From positions 68,395-132,394 of the forward strand of contig NZ_JARGNU010000005.1 of assembly GCF_029212375.1 (NCBI RefSeq): a DNA stretch of 64,000 bases, written 5' to 3'. Source of the stretch: Zhongshania sp. (lineage in GTDB: Bacteria > Pseudomonadota > Gammaproteobacteria > Pseudomonadales > Spongiibacteraceae). The notes below the pieces were generated by a model that did no database searches, was not told the DNA's origin, and worked only from the letters and a program-made list of their open reading frames with translations. Numbering within the stretch: position 1 is the stretch's first letter; every line of letters begins with the position of its first letter. Of this stretch, positions 51,309 through 60,472 are shown one piece after another. The position numbers were made by a program, and so were the translations under genes.

Positions 51309-51989
51309 TTAGTGAGGCCCTATCGACAGGGCCAAAATCATGCTTAATTCCGCCATAGAGCGGCCGCTTTCCTGCTGCATTTCATTAAAGGCATGTTGTG
51401 CGATTTTAAGATCGCGCTGCGCAGTAAGCTGGCTTTTATCTATTAGCCCGACGCTAATCAGCGCGGTGCACACATCTTGGCTTAAAATAAAGGTGTCTTT
51501 GCCGCTGAAGCGCAAAAAATACTGGCCACTATTGCCGCCTAGGCGACTGCCATGTTTTTTAAGGTAGGCCCACAAACCGACAAGGTCCTCGCTGGGCCAG
51601 CTTGCTAAAAACTGGCCAAAGCTGCCGTGTTCTCGTTGAATGTCGAGAATAAACAGGGCGTTGTCTTGCACAGATTTAACTTTGGTTAAATTGCGTACAA
51701 TGCGCCGGTCGCTGGCCATAGTTTCAATTTGTTCGGGAGAGCGCGAAGCAACCCAAATCGGCAGAAAGCCATTGAACACCTCCTCAAAGCCAGGCCATTT
51801 ATTGGAAATAACCCGCCATACAAAACCCGCGCGAAACACACAGGCGGCCATCTCGGCTAAGTAGCGATGATCGGGAACAGCGTTTAATTCTTCAGTATTC
51901 AGGCTGCTGGGCAGCAGATCTTCAATCGCCGCGATACTACCGTGTTGAACAATTGCTCGTTCTAAAAATGTTTTATAAAGAGACTTCAT
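51309..51989 (-). CDS. DNA-3-methyladenine glycosylase I family protein (Tag-like)
   Basis: A 226-residue helix-hairpin-helix protein of the Tag family, which removes alkylated adenine from DNA. The region AACVFRAGFVWRVISNKWPGFEEVF corresponds to Tag's lesion-pocket helices, and HGSRLGGNSGQYFLRFSGKDTF to the HhH region. The zinc ligands of classical E. coli Tag are not clear, so it may be a divergent branch with changed specificity. It is a single gene with its own upstream region of 240 bp. Confidence 0.72.
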   Translation of the reverse strand: MKSLYKTFLERAIVQHGSIAAIEDLLPSSLNTEELNAVPDHRYLAEMAACVFRAGFVWRVISNKWPGFEEVFNGFLPIWVASRSPEQIETMASDRRIVRNLTKVKSVQDNALFILDIQREHGSFGQFLASWPSEDLVGLWAYLKKHGSRLGGNSGQYFLRFSGKDTFILSQDVCTALISVGLIDKSQLTAQRDLKIAQHAFNEMQQESGRSMAELSMILALSIGPH

Positions 51990-52233
51990 ATAAGACCTTG
52001 CTACGCGCTACCGCCAGCGCGCGGAGGTAATGCGCTCGCAGCCGTTTGGGATAGATCCATAATAAACATCGTAGCGGCGTAGCGGCAATAACATTTCTCC
52101 GCGTTACGTTAACTTCTTGAGCGTGCTGCTTTCATAAAATCGCCTTATTTCTGACATAAAACTGTCAGTGTTTTGTCGCAATTCCCCCGTAGTCTTTAGC
52201 GATTATTATTTTCGCAGTAATTCTGGAGGAAGC

Positions 52234-54504
52234 ATGCAATTTAAGAAAACAGCATTATCTTGGGGGATTGCACTGGCAACGCCTCTGTTTTTGGCCGCCT
52301 GCGGTGGCGATGACAACAAAACTCACGCGGTGCAAAGCAGTGAAGCGAAAAGCTTTAACCGCATTGCGGTATATCCGGTATGCATGCAAGCGGATCCCAC
52401 ATGTAACAGCGATGACGCTACGGCCGCCGAAATTGTTGCTGCCAGCACCGACGGTATGACCCTTATTTACACCGACAGCCCCAAAGAGCAACTGGGTTTT
52501 GTCGATATCACCAATCCAGCAACGCCGACGGGCCTAGGTGTATTGCCGCTGGCCGGTGAACCAACCTCGGTGGCCGTTAAGGGCAATTACGCGCTTGTGG
52601 GCGTTAATACCAGCAGTGATTTTGTGAGTGTTTCCGGTTTACTGGTTGTTGTAGATATTGCCACCCGCAGCATAGTGCATTCTATTGATGTGGGTGGTCA
52701 GCCAGACTCGGTGGCGGTTAGCCCCGACGGTAGCTACGCAGCGGTAGTCATTGAAAATGAGCGTGACGAAGACCTTAATGATGGCGCCTTACCGCAAATG
52801 CCAGCAGGTAATTTGGTTATTGTGAAATTAACCGGCGAGCCAGCAGACTGGACCAGCAATACCGTTGACCTCGCTGGCTTGGCCGATTTGTACCCTACCG
52901 ATCCTGAACCAGAATTTGTTGATATCAACGCCGATAATATTGCCGTTGTCTCAATGCAGGAAAACAACCACATTGTTTTAGTCGATCTTTCAGACGGTAG
53001 CATCGTTAATGAATTCAGCGCCGGCAGTGTCGACCTGACTGGAATTGATGCCAATGAAGATGATGTTATTACCCAGAATGAATCGCTCGACGATGTGTTG
53101 CGTGAACCCGATGGTGTGAGCTGGCTGTCTACTGAATACTTTGTCACCGCCAACGAAGGCGACCTCGACGGTGGTAGCCGCAGCTTTAGTGTGTTTAACA
53201 CCGCCGGTGAAGTCGTTTATGAGGCAGGTAATACTTTAGATCAGCTCACCGCCCGCATTGGTCACTACCCAGAGTCTCGCTCCGAGAACAAAGGTAATGA
53301 ACCAGAAAATGCTGAATACGGCGTATTTGGCGAAGATCAGTTGCTGTTTGTAAACTCCGAGCGCGCCAGTGTTGTGTTTGTGTACGACGTGGCTGACTAC
53401 ACCAAGCCGGTATTTAAACAAGTGCTTCCCGCTGGCGTGGGTCCAGAGGGCGCCTTGGCTATCCCTTCGCGCAATCTGTTGATTGCAGCTAGCGAGGAAG
53501 ATAGCCGTGGCGATGTAATCCGCTCGGGCTTAAATATATACCAATATAGCACTGCGGCGGCTAGCTACCCGACCATCGTGTCTAACGATCGCGAGGATGG
53601 CTCACCAATATCGTGGAGCGCCTTGTCGGGCTTGTCTGCCGATCCATCTGACAGCAAGTTGGTTTACGCGGTAGACGATAGTTACTACAAGAAGAACCGC
53701 ATTTTTACCTTAGATGTTAGCGCGCAGCCAGCGGTAATCACTGCGGAAACCCGTATTGTCGACACTAACGGTGTGCTCGCTACCTTGCCGTTGGGAACCT
53801 TGCCTGCGGGTACGGTGAACGAAGATAAGACCGTTAATATTGACCCCGAAGGTGTTGCCAAACTGGCAGACGGTAGTTTTTGGATTGCCTCTGAGGGCAA
53901 GGGCAGCCTAATTGATGGCCCTGTTAGCAGTATGAATGTACTGATTGAAACCGACGCAAATGGGGTGATCCAGCAGGCGGTAACTTTGCCCGCAGCGGTT
54001 AATTTACTGCAGCGCAATAATGGCTTTGAAGGGGTTGCCGAGCATGAAGGTAAGCTTTACGTCGCCTTCCAGCGCGCTTGGCAGACAGAGGATAAGGTGC
54101 GGATTGGTATTTACGACATTAATGCGCAAAGCTGGAGCTTCTTGTTTTATACGCTAGATGCCCCAGAATCTCAGAACGGTGGTTGGGTAGGCTTGTCGGA
54201 AATAACTGCCTTAGGCAATGGCGAGTTCGTGGTTATTGAGCGGGACAACCAAGGTGGGCCAGACGCAGTAATTAAACGTTTGTACAAGTTTGATACGACC
54301 GGTCTTGCCAATGGTGCCACGGTAAGCAAAACCCTCGTGCGCGATGTACTTGCCGATATGAAGGCAACGGGTGGTCTGGTTACCGAGAAAATTGAAGGTT
54401 TGGCGCTGCTGGAAAATGGCGATTTGCTAATGGTGAATGATAATGATGGCGTTGATGACAGCAATGGTGAAACGCAGTTATTAAACCTAGGTAAGTTATT
54501 TTAA
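52234..54504 (+). CDS. Large lipoprotein with beta-propeller and esterase-like phytase domains
   Basis: A 756-residue outer-envelope lipoprotein: signal peptide with lipobox LAAC followed by GGDDN. The N-terminal half has propeller-like repeats (LGFVDITNPATPTGLGVLPL, SVAVSPDGSYAAVVIENE), as in choice-of-anchor or alkaline-phosphatase-like surface proteins. The C-terminal ~290 residues match the 'esterase-like activity of phytase' family (NIDPEGVAKLADGSFWIASEGKG, NNGFEGVAEHEGKLYVAFQ). It probably acts on phosphate esters outside the cell. The start at 52234 has GGAGG at proper distance; the track's ATG adds a non-signal extension. It is a single-gene unit with a terminator. Confidence 0.8.
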   Translation: MQFKKTALSWGIALATPLFLAACGGDDNKTHAVQSSEAKSFNRIAVYPVCMQADPTCNSDDATAAEIVAASTDGMTLIYTDSPKEQLGFVDITNPATPTGLGVLPLAGEPTSVAVKGNYALVGVNTSSDFVSVSGLLVVVDIATRSIVHSIDVGGQPDSVAVSPDGSYAAVVIENERDEDLNDGALPQMPAGNLVIVKLTGEPADWTSNTVDLAGLADLYPTDPEPEFVDINADNIAVVSMQENNHIVLVDLSDGSIVNEFSAGSVDLTGIDANEDDVITQNESLDDVLREPDGVSWLSTEYFVTANEGDLDGGSRSFSVFNTAGEVVYEAGNTLDQLTARIGHYPESRSENKGNEPENAEYGVFGEDQLLFVNSERASVVFVYDVADYTKPVFKQVLPAGVGPEGALAIPSRNLLIAASEEDSRGDVIRSGLNIYQYSTAAASYPTIVSNDREDGSPISWSALSGLSADPSDSKLVYAVDDSYYKKNRIFTLDVSAQPAVITAETRIVDTNGVLATLPLGTLPAGTVNEDKTVNIDPEGVAKLADGSFWIASEGKGSLIDGPVSSMNVLIETDANGVIQQAVTLPAAVNLLQRNNGFEGVAEHEGKLYVAFQRAWQTEDKVRIGIYDINAQSWSFLFYTLDAPESQNGGWVGLSEITALGNGEFVVIERDNQGGPDAVIKRLYKFDTTGLANGATVSKTLVRDVLADMKATGGLVTEKIEGLALLENGDLLMVNDNDGVDDSNGETQLLNLGKLF

Positions 54505-54525
54505 AACTAAGTTCAATGCCGCTTA

Positions 54526-54552
54526 AAACCCGCCTTAGTGCGGGTTTTTTTT
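54526..54552 (+). terminator. Rho-independent terminator after the phytase-like gene
   Basis: AAACCCGC-CTTAGT-GCGGGTTT is a tight stem continuing into a run of eight T. Confidence 0.9.
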
Positions 54553-54721
54553 GTTTGTTTGATTGATACTTGTGAAGGCTAAAGCGGGGTCGCCATCCGG
54601 CGCTAATATTTTTTCTTGCAGACCGTTGTGATTTTTGTGTGTTGATATTCTTCGCTAGGCTGGCGAATACTTTAGTATATTAGCTGGAAATGGAATTGTC
54701 TGGTATTGGGATGGATCTCAT

Positions 54722-55093
54722 ATGCAGCTCAGAAAGCTTCGGTTGCGTCAATTAATCGCCATTACGATGGCCTTTAGCTTAAGCGCTTGCACAAATACGC
54801 GAATTTATCGGCCGGCGGTAAACAAACCTCTACCACTGCAGCTGAGTAATTCTTATCTGGTGTATTTTGTCAGCGGTAAACACGAAACTTCGGTTATTAC
54901 TGCAATAACTGAACTTGGCTTTAGTGATAAAGCTGGGCACTCTCATCTTTTTTCTGAAGTAGACGAAGTCAAAGAGAAGGCGTTTAGTTTTCTAAAAACG
55001 ACGGGGTTCGCTGCTGGGGTTTTAGTTGTGCTTGCCGCGATCGGTGCATATTTAGTAGGAAAAACGATTGAAGACGCTTTTGAGAAGGAGTGA
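54722..55093 (+). CDS. Hypothetical small lipoprotein
   Basis: A 123-residue protein with a lipoprotein signal (LIAITMAFSLSAC). The mature part has no family I recognise; its last third has one clear membrane span (FAAGVLVVLAAIGAYLVG), so it may be anchored at both ends. The start is ATG after GGATGG. No clear partner is nearby. Confidence 0.6.
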   Translation: MQLRKLRLRQLIAITMAFSLSACTNTRIYRPAVNKPLPLQLSNSYLVYFVSGKHETSVITAITELGFSDKAGHSHLFSEVDEVKEKAFSFLKTTGFAAGVLVVLAAIGAYLVGKTIEDAFEKE

Positions 55094-55152
55094 GATTGCT
55101 GTGTGGAGTACCATAACGGTGGACTTAATTAACCACGTTATCTGCACCGGCC

Positions 55153-55560
55153 CTAGGAAAAATATTGCTCCACAATATCCTGCAATTTGTCTGCGTTAAG
55201 CGGCTTACTGCAATACGCAGATACAGCGGGGTGCGACTCTGCGCGCTCATGATCACTGGGGTTGACGGATGTTGATAAAATAATAATCACAGGTTGGCGT
55301 AAATCCTGGGGAACAATACCTTCATATCGATCAAGGAATTCCCAGCCATTAATGGCCGGCATATTGAGGTCTAAAAAAATGAGTTCGGGTAGCCGCTGCT
55401 TTAGTTTTATGGCGCTGCCAATGGTATTCAAGGCCTCGGCAGCGAGGGTGTAGCTGGTGACCGTTTTGCAGATACGCGCTTTTTCAATAATCATTTGGTG
55501 GTAGTAATTGTCAGCACTGCTGTCGTCAACCAAGATAATTTTTTCGAGCTTCGCGGTCAT
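55153..55560 (-). CDS. Single-domain response regulator (Rcp1-like)
   Basis: A 135-residue receiver domain: acidic pair D12-D13, phosphoacceptor D64 in IFLDLNMP, and a conserved Lys in AYCSKPLN. The longer spacing between strands resembles Rcp1-type receivers that pair with HisKA kinases having a DLQEPLR box. The ATG at 55560 overlaps the stop of the kinase gene (ATGA), so the two are coupled; the track's longer start lies inside the kinase gene. No output domain: it must act through protein contact. Confidence 0.9.
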   Translation of the reverse strand: MTAKLEKIILVDDSSADNYYHQMIIEKARICKTVTSYTLAAEALNTIGSAIKLKQRLPELIFLDLNMPAINGWEFLDRYEGIVPQDLRQPVIIILSTSVNPSDHERAESHPAVSAYCSKPLNADKLQDIVEQYFS

Positions 55561-57380
55561 ATCGATATCACCTTGGGTATAGTAAAGCAAAAGCGGCAGC
55601 CTTGGTTTAAAGCAGAATCTACCCAAATTTTGCCGCCGTGCAAATTAATAACTTTTTTACAATTAGCCAGACCAATACCGCTGCCGGGGTAGGTGTCTTG
55701 GCTGTGCAGGCGTTTAAATATCATAAAAATTTGGTCTATATACTCAGCCTCAATACCAATGCCATTATCACTGACAGTAAAACACCAGTCGCTTTTTTTA
55801 TCTACACAGCTAATGTCAATTTGCAGAGGGGTGTCTGGTTTTCTGAATTTTAAGGCATTGCTAATCAGATTTTGGAAGAGAATGCGCAATTCGGTTTCAT
55901 AGGCCGTTATCACCGGTAAACGACCTATCTTAATGTGGGTAGTGTCAGAATTAATGCCTGCATCTAAATCGGCAATGACCTTGCTAACAAGCGCTTCGCA
56001 GTTAACCGTAACCAGTTCTGGGGCTCTGCCTATCCGGCTGTAAGACATTAGCCCAAACACGAGCTTGCGCATCCGCTCGGCGGCTTCGCCAATAAAGTTT
56101 ACCGACATTAAAACCCGTTCATTGGGTTCGCTACCCGACAGCTCTTCGCGCAGTAGATCGCTAAAATTGCTTAAAGTACGCAAGGGCTCCTGAAGGTCGT
56201 GAGATGCAGCAAAGGCAAATTGGGCTAATTCTTCGTTGGACGCTTCTAAGCGCAGGACCGATTTTTGTAATTGCTGCGCCTTGAGTTGATAGCCCTCAGA
56301 CATGCGCTGTGCAAATCCCAGCGCGCGGCGATTGGCCCGCGAGAGTAATAGAAATAGGCTAAGCAACAGGAGGTCGACAAAAATACCGCCAATGAGTATT
56401 AAGGTGGGTTGAGTATTTTGAGTTTCTGCGCGAAATGCCTTGGTTGACCACACCTCGACCAGCCATTCCCGCCCATAAACCTCAATAGTGTAACTTTTTT
56501 TGAACAGTGGATTGGGGTCAAAGTAGGCTTCATCGCGATTGTTTTCATCGTATAGCGACTCGCCTTGGTCGCTAATGCGAATACCGACCTGGCGACGACT
56601 TTTCTCCAAGGTGCCACGCATCAGCTTATGAACAACGAAGGGGGCGTAAACCATGCCCTCAAATTGCGCGCGCCTGCTTTCTAGGCTACTAACCGCGTTA
56701 ACAGGCGGAGGTTTGCGATAGAACGGTGCGTAAAACAAAAAACCTGGGGTTTTCTCGGCATCTTGTACCAAGACAATCGGACCGGTGATTTGCGCTTGGC
56801 CGGTATCGCGAGCCTTAAGCGCGGCGGTTAAACGATTAGTCTCGTGGGCAACATCAAGCCCGACCGCGGCCAGATTGTCTTTTTCTGGTTCTATATAGGT
56901 AATGGGGAGTAAGTAGCCATTGTTGTGCTGAGGGTGAATTTCATAATTAGCTCGGCTTTTGCGCTGCTCCACATAATAGCGATCTAAATCGCCCTTGCTT
57001 ACCTTGTGAATTACGCCAATGCCGTTGATACCCTTGTATTTAATTGGCAAGTGCAGCGCGCTGGCAAATTCTTGCCATTGATGTCGGCTCATATTCCCAT
57101 CGTGGGATTGGATGGTAGCAACTCCAGCCCACAGCGCATCTTCGTATTTCTGCAGACGCTCCGAAAGTAACGTAATACTTTGATCTGCTTCGCGGCTAAA
57201 GCGAGTCTCGATTTTGTCTTGCACTTGGTGGCGGGAATATTGCCATACACCAAGGGTTAGCAGGAGTGACAAGCTCACCACTAGCCAGTGGACCCAATGC
57301 AAACCGCCGGCCTTTTCCAAGGCTTGCTGTTCGGTGAGGATGGCACCTTGATCCTTTTCTGGTATTTGCTGTTCAGTCAT
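55557..57380 (-). CDS. CHASE-domain sensor histidine kinase
   Basis: A kinase of about 607 residues. After a short cytoplasmic N terminus comes TM1 (WVHWLVVSLSLLLTLGVW), a periplasmic CHASE domain (KYKGINGIGVIHKV, LLPITYIEPEKDN) and TM2 (PTLILIGGIFVDLLLLSLF). Then come HisKA with His ~394 in FAASHDLQEPLRTL and an HATPase with N-box LISNALKFRKP, GIGIEAEYIDQIF and SGIGLANCKKV. The CHASE domain suggests sensing of a small external molecule such as a cytokinin-like or lipid signal. The track starts at a TTG; I use ATG 57380, though neither has a strong Shine-Dalgarno. Its partner is the overlapping receiver gene. Confidence 0.86.
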   Translation of the reverse strand: MTEQQIPEKDQGAILTEQQALEKAGGLHWVHWLVVSLSLLLTLGVWQYSRHQVQDKIETRFSREADQSITLLSERLQKYEDALWAGVATIQSHDGNMSRHQWQEFASALHLPIKYKGINGIGVIHKVSKGDLDRYYVEQRKSRANYEIHPQHNNGYLLPITYIEPEKDNLAAVGLDVAHETNRLTAALKARDTGQAQITGPIVLVQDAEKTPGFLFYAPFYRKPPPVNAVSSLESRRAQFEGMVYAPFVVHKLMRGTLEKSRRQVGIRISDQGESLYDENNRDEAYFDPNPLFKKSYTIEVYGREWLVEVWSTKAFRAETQNTQPTLILIGGIFVDLLLLSLFLLLSRANRRALGFAQRMSEGYQLKAQQLQKSVLRLEASNEELAQFAFAASHDLQEPLRTLSNFSDLLREELSGSEPNERVLMSVNFIGEAAERMRKLVFGLMSYSRIGRAPELVTVNCEALVSKVIADLDAGINSDTTHIKIGRLPVITAYETELRILFQNLISNALKFRKPDTPLQIDISCVDKKSDWCFTVSDNGIGIEAEYIDQIFMIFKRLHSQDTYPGSGIGLANCKKVINLHGGKIWVDSALNQGCRFCFTIPKVISI

Positions 57381-57804
57381 AGTGTGGACAAATAACCTGT
57401 AGGAAATACTTGCCACCAATATCATAGCCAATGAGGGTGATGGCTTGTTTATTTATAGCATTTGGCCGCAGCTTAGCGGATGTTATTCAAATAGTTAATT
57501 CCTAGGGTCCGCGGCCCTGCGCCCAGCTTAGTCCACAGTATAGGTAGCTATGTCTGGCACTACTACTGTGTCGACTTAGTTATTGACGGCAACTACGTAC
57601 AAGTACTGCAATAGCTAACGTCGTAACGAGGTTCGGGGAAAAATCGCGAGGCTATAAGGTTTTGAGTAGCCATGGTCATTATTGATGATGTGCAGCGCTT
57701 GGTGCGCCGGATGTTTACGCTGAGTATTAGTGCGAGCGGGCAAGGGTGGTTATAATGCCCACACGTTACAAGTTTTATTCAATTATTCGGAGCAGGGACC
57801 CTTT
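57381..57804. other. 424-bp divergent intergenic region
   Basis: Between the CHASE kinase and fabV I find no gene. The right end has the fabV promoter element (57751-57756). Some of the left edge may be coding if the kinase starts further upstream (up to 57431). Confidence 0.5.
57751..57756 (+). promoter_or_regulatory. -10 element for fabV
   Basis: A perfect TATAAT lies about 48 bases before the fabV start. A -35 is not clear. Confidence 0.4.
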
Positions 57805-58995
57805 ATGATCATCAAGCCTCGTGTACGTGGTTTTATGTGTGTAACAACTCACCCCAAGGGTTGTGAGGCCAATGTTAGTCAGCAAATCGATTATGTTAAA
57901 GCGCAGGGGCCAATTGCAGATGGTCCTAAGCGGGTGCTGGTAATTGGTGCCTCTACGGGATACGGCCTTGCTTCACGGATTACAGCCGCCTTTGGCGCTG
58001 GCGCCGCCACCTTGGGTATCTTCTTTGAGAAAGAAGGGATTGAAAGAAAGCCTGGCACCGCTGGTTGGTATAACTCGGCAGGCTTTCATAAATTTGCCGA
58101 GGCCGAAGGCCTGTATGCAAAGAGCATTAATGGCGACGCGTTTTCCGATGCCATTAAAGAAAAGACCATTGCGCAGATTAAAGCCGATCTTGGTCAGGTC
58201 GATTTAGTGGTGTATAGCTTGGCCTCGCCGCGTCGCCAGCACCCTAAAACAGGTGTGGTGTATAACTCTACCTTAAAACCGATTGGTAAAGATGTTACCC
58301 AGCGCGGCGTGAATACCGATAAAGAAACCATCGAAAACTTTACCTTGGCTGCGGCCAGCGACGAAGAGATAAGCAACACTGTTGCGGTAATGGGTGGTGA
58401 AGATTGGCAAATGTGGATTGATGCACTGGACGACGCCGGTGTACTGGCCGATGGTGCCAAGACTACCGCTTACACCTATTTAGGTGACCGTCTAACCTGG
58501 GATATCTACTGGCACGGCACGATTGGCGCAGCCAAGAAAGACCTGGATAAGCGCGTGATTAATATTCGCGAACGCCTCGCCGCCAAAGGTGGCGACGCAC
58601 GGGTGTCGGTGCTTAAAGCGGTTGTTACCCAAGCTAGCTCGGCAATTCCGGTTATGCCTCTGTATTTGGCGCTGTTGTTTAAAGTCATGAAAGGCGATGG
58701 CAGCCACGAGGGCTGTATTGAGCAAGTTTACGGCCTGTTCAAAAATAGCCTGTATGGCAGCGAGCCAATTTGTGATGACGAGGGGCGTTTGCGGGCCGAT
58801 GGCTTGGAAATGCGGCCTGAGGTGCAAGATGCGGTTGCCAAAATGTGGGAAGCCGTCACCACCGAAAATCTTCACGAGACCACTGATTTTAGCGGCTACA
58901 AACGCGAGTTCCTGCGCTTGTTTGGCTTTGAAATTGATGGCGTAGATTACGACGCTGATGTTAATCCAGAAGTGGCGATTAAAAACATGGTCTAA
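57805..58995 (+). CDS. fabV: Trans-2-enoyl-ACP/CoA reductase FabV
   Basis: A 396-residue NADH-dependent enoyl reductase that completes the fatty-acid elongation cycle. It is longer than FabI and belongs to the FabV class. [17 protein letters not shown] is the family N terminus, [16 protein letters not shown] the nucleotide-binding loop, and [10 protein letters not shown] the Y-x8-K active-site motif. The FabV class is naturally insensitive to triclosan. ATG 57805 has AGGGA upstream; the track start is 25 codons too early. It has its own terminator. Whether the genome also has FabI is unknown from this window. Confidence 0.96.
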   Translation: MIIKPRVRGFMCVTTHPKGCEANVSQQIDYVKAQGPIADGPKRVLVIGASTGYGLASRITAAFGAGAATLGIFFEKEGIERKPGTAGWYNSAGFHKFAEAEGLYAKSINGDAFSDAIKEKTIAQIKADLGQVDLVVYSLASPRRQHPKTGVVYNSTLKPIGKDVTQRGVNTDKETIENFTLAAASDEEISNTVAVMGGEDWQMWIDALDDAGVLADGAKTTAYTYLGDRLTWDIYWHGTIGAAKKDLDKRVINIRERLAAKGGDARVSVLKAVVTQASSAIPVMPLYLALLFKVMKGDGSHEGCIEQVYGLFKNSLYGSEPICDDEGRLRADGLEMRPEVQDAVAKMWEAVTTENLHETTDFSGYKREFLRLFGFEIDGVDYDADVNPEVAIKNMV

Positions 58996-59013
58996 TTTTG
59001 GCCCTGTTTGTTT

Positions 59014-59041
59014 AAAAAGGAAGCTGCGGCTTCCTTTTTTT
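59014..59041 (+). terminator. Rho-independent terminator after fabV
   Basis: AAAAAGGAAGC-TGCG-GCTTCCTTTTT forms an 11-bp stem with four-base loop and ends in T residues. Confidence 0.9.
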
Positions 59042-59110
59042 ATGCCCGTAGCATTTGCGGCAAGGCCCGCGCTGAGCTAGAGTGTGGCGGCTTTTTGCGT
59101 CGGAATTTCC

Positions 59111-60472
59111 ATGTCTTTAATGTCTCGTCAATTATCCCGTCAGGAATTGAGTGCCCAGTTAAAATTGGCGCTGCCAATTTTTGGTGGCCAACTCGCCCAG
59201 TCGGCCAATGGCTTTGTCGACACGGTGATGTCTGGCCGCGTGTCCGCTTTGGATTTGGCGGCAGTGGGGGTGGGCGCCAGTATTTGGGTGCCAGTATTCC
59301 TCTTTATGACCGGCATGTTGATGAGCGCCACCTCGGTGTTGGCTCGCCACGTTGGTGGCAAGCAATTGCAGCGTATCAACCCGCTGATGCATCAGGTGAC
59401 CACTATCGCGATTGGGGTGGGGCTTATCGCCATGGTATTGCTGTGCAATACCGAACCGCTACTCGAGTTTATGGATGTTGATCCCGCCATGCGTCCGCTG
59501 GTGCTGGAGTACCTGTTCGGTTTGAGCTGGGGAATGCCGGCGGTAGCACTGGTGTTGGCGTTGCGCAGCTATACCGAGGCTTTGAGCCACACCCGCCCAG
59601 TGTTAATCATTAGTGTTGTCGGGCTGCTTGCCAATATCCCTATCAATTACGTTTTGATCTACGGCAAGCTGGGCGTACCCGCGATGGGCGGCGTTGGTTG
59701 TGGTTGGGCTACAGCAATTGTGATGTGGCTGATGGCTATAATGATGCTGGTCTATGTATATCGGCACCGAGTTTATCAAGAGGTTCGTTTAAGCTTTAAG
59801 CCCTGGCACTGGGAGCCACGCACCATCGCTTATTTACTTAAGCTGGGCCTGCCAGTTGGCATGACCATCTTTTTTGAAGTGAGTGTGTTTTGCATTATCG
59901 CGCTGTTTATCAGCCAGGCGGGGGCAGAAATTGTTGCGGGGCATCAGCTGGCGCTCAATTTTACCTCGCTGGTGTTTATGCTGCCCCTAAGTTTTGCATT
60001 GGCGGCGACCACGCGGGTCGGCCTTGCCCGCGGTGGCAATGACCCCGAGGGGCTGCGCCGCGCAGTGAAAATCGCGTTTAAAATTACCCTCTGTATTGGT
60101 GGCACGGCTGCGGCCTTGCTGGTGCTGACCAGAGCTTGGATACCGTTAATTTATACCGATAACGCCGCGGTGATTAGCTTGGCGAGCTACCTTTTACTCT
60201 TTGCCGCCCTATATCAAATCTCTGATGCTATTCAGGTAACGGCAAACGGCTGTTTACGGGGCTTTGAAGACACCACTATCCCAATGGTATTGACCTTGTT
60301 TGCCTACTGGGGTGTTGGTCTGCCACTCGGCTATATGCTCGCCATGACCGATTTAGCCGTGCCCGCAATGGGGCCCAGTGGCTTTTGGTTGGGTCTGTTT
60401 GCGGGGCTTAGCTCTGCCGCGGTATTGCTGGGCCTGCGCTTGCGTTGGCGATTACGCCAGCCCTTGCACTAG
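59111..60472 (+). CDS. MATE-family multidrug/Na+ efflux transporter (NorM-like)
   Basis: A 453-residue inner-membrane transporter with about twelve helices in two homologous halves. ALPIFGGQLAQSANGFVDTVMSGRVS is the start of the first half; LGLPVGMTIFFEVSVFCIIALFISQAGAEIVAGHQ begins the second. This class exports cationic compounds with sodium or proton exchange. The ATG at 59111 is chosen over the track's GTG at 59084. The 3' end overlaps the convergent sterol-desaturase-like gene by 65 bases. Confidence 0.92.
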   Translation: MSLMSRQLSRQELSAQLKLALPIFGGQLAQSANGFVDTVMSGRVSALDLAAVGVGASIWVPVFLFMTGMLMSATSVLARHVGGKQLQRINPLMHQVTTIAIGVGLIAMVLLCNTEPLLEFMDVDPAMRPLVLEYLFGLSWGMPAVALVLALRSYTEALSHTRPVLIISVVGLLANIPINYVLIYGKLGVPAMGGVGCGWATAIVMWLMAIMMLVYVYRHRVYQEVRLSFKPWHWEPRTIAYLLKLGLPVGMTIFFEVSVFCIIALFISQAGAEIVAGHQLALNFTSLVFMLPLSFALAATTRVGLARGGNDPEGLRRAVKIAFKITLCIGGTAAALLVLTRAWIPLIYTDNAAVISLASYLLLFAALYQISDAIQVTANGCLRGFEDTTIPMVLTLFAYWGVGLPLGYMLAMTDLAVPAMGPSGFWLGLFAGLSSAAVLLGLRLRWRLRQPLH

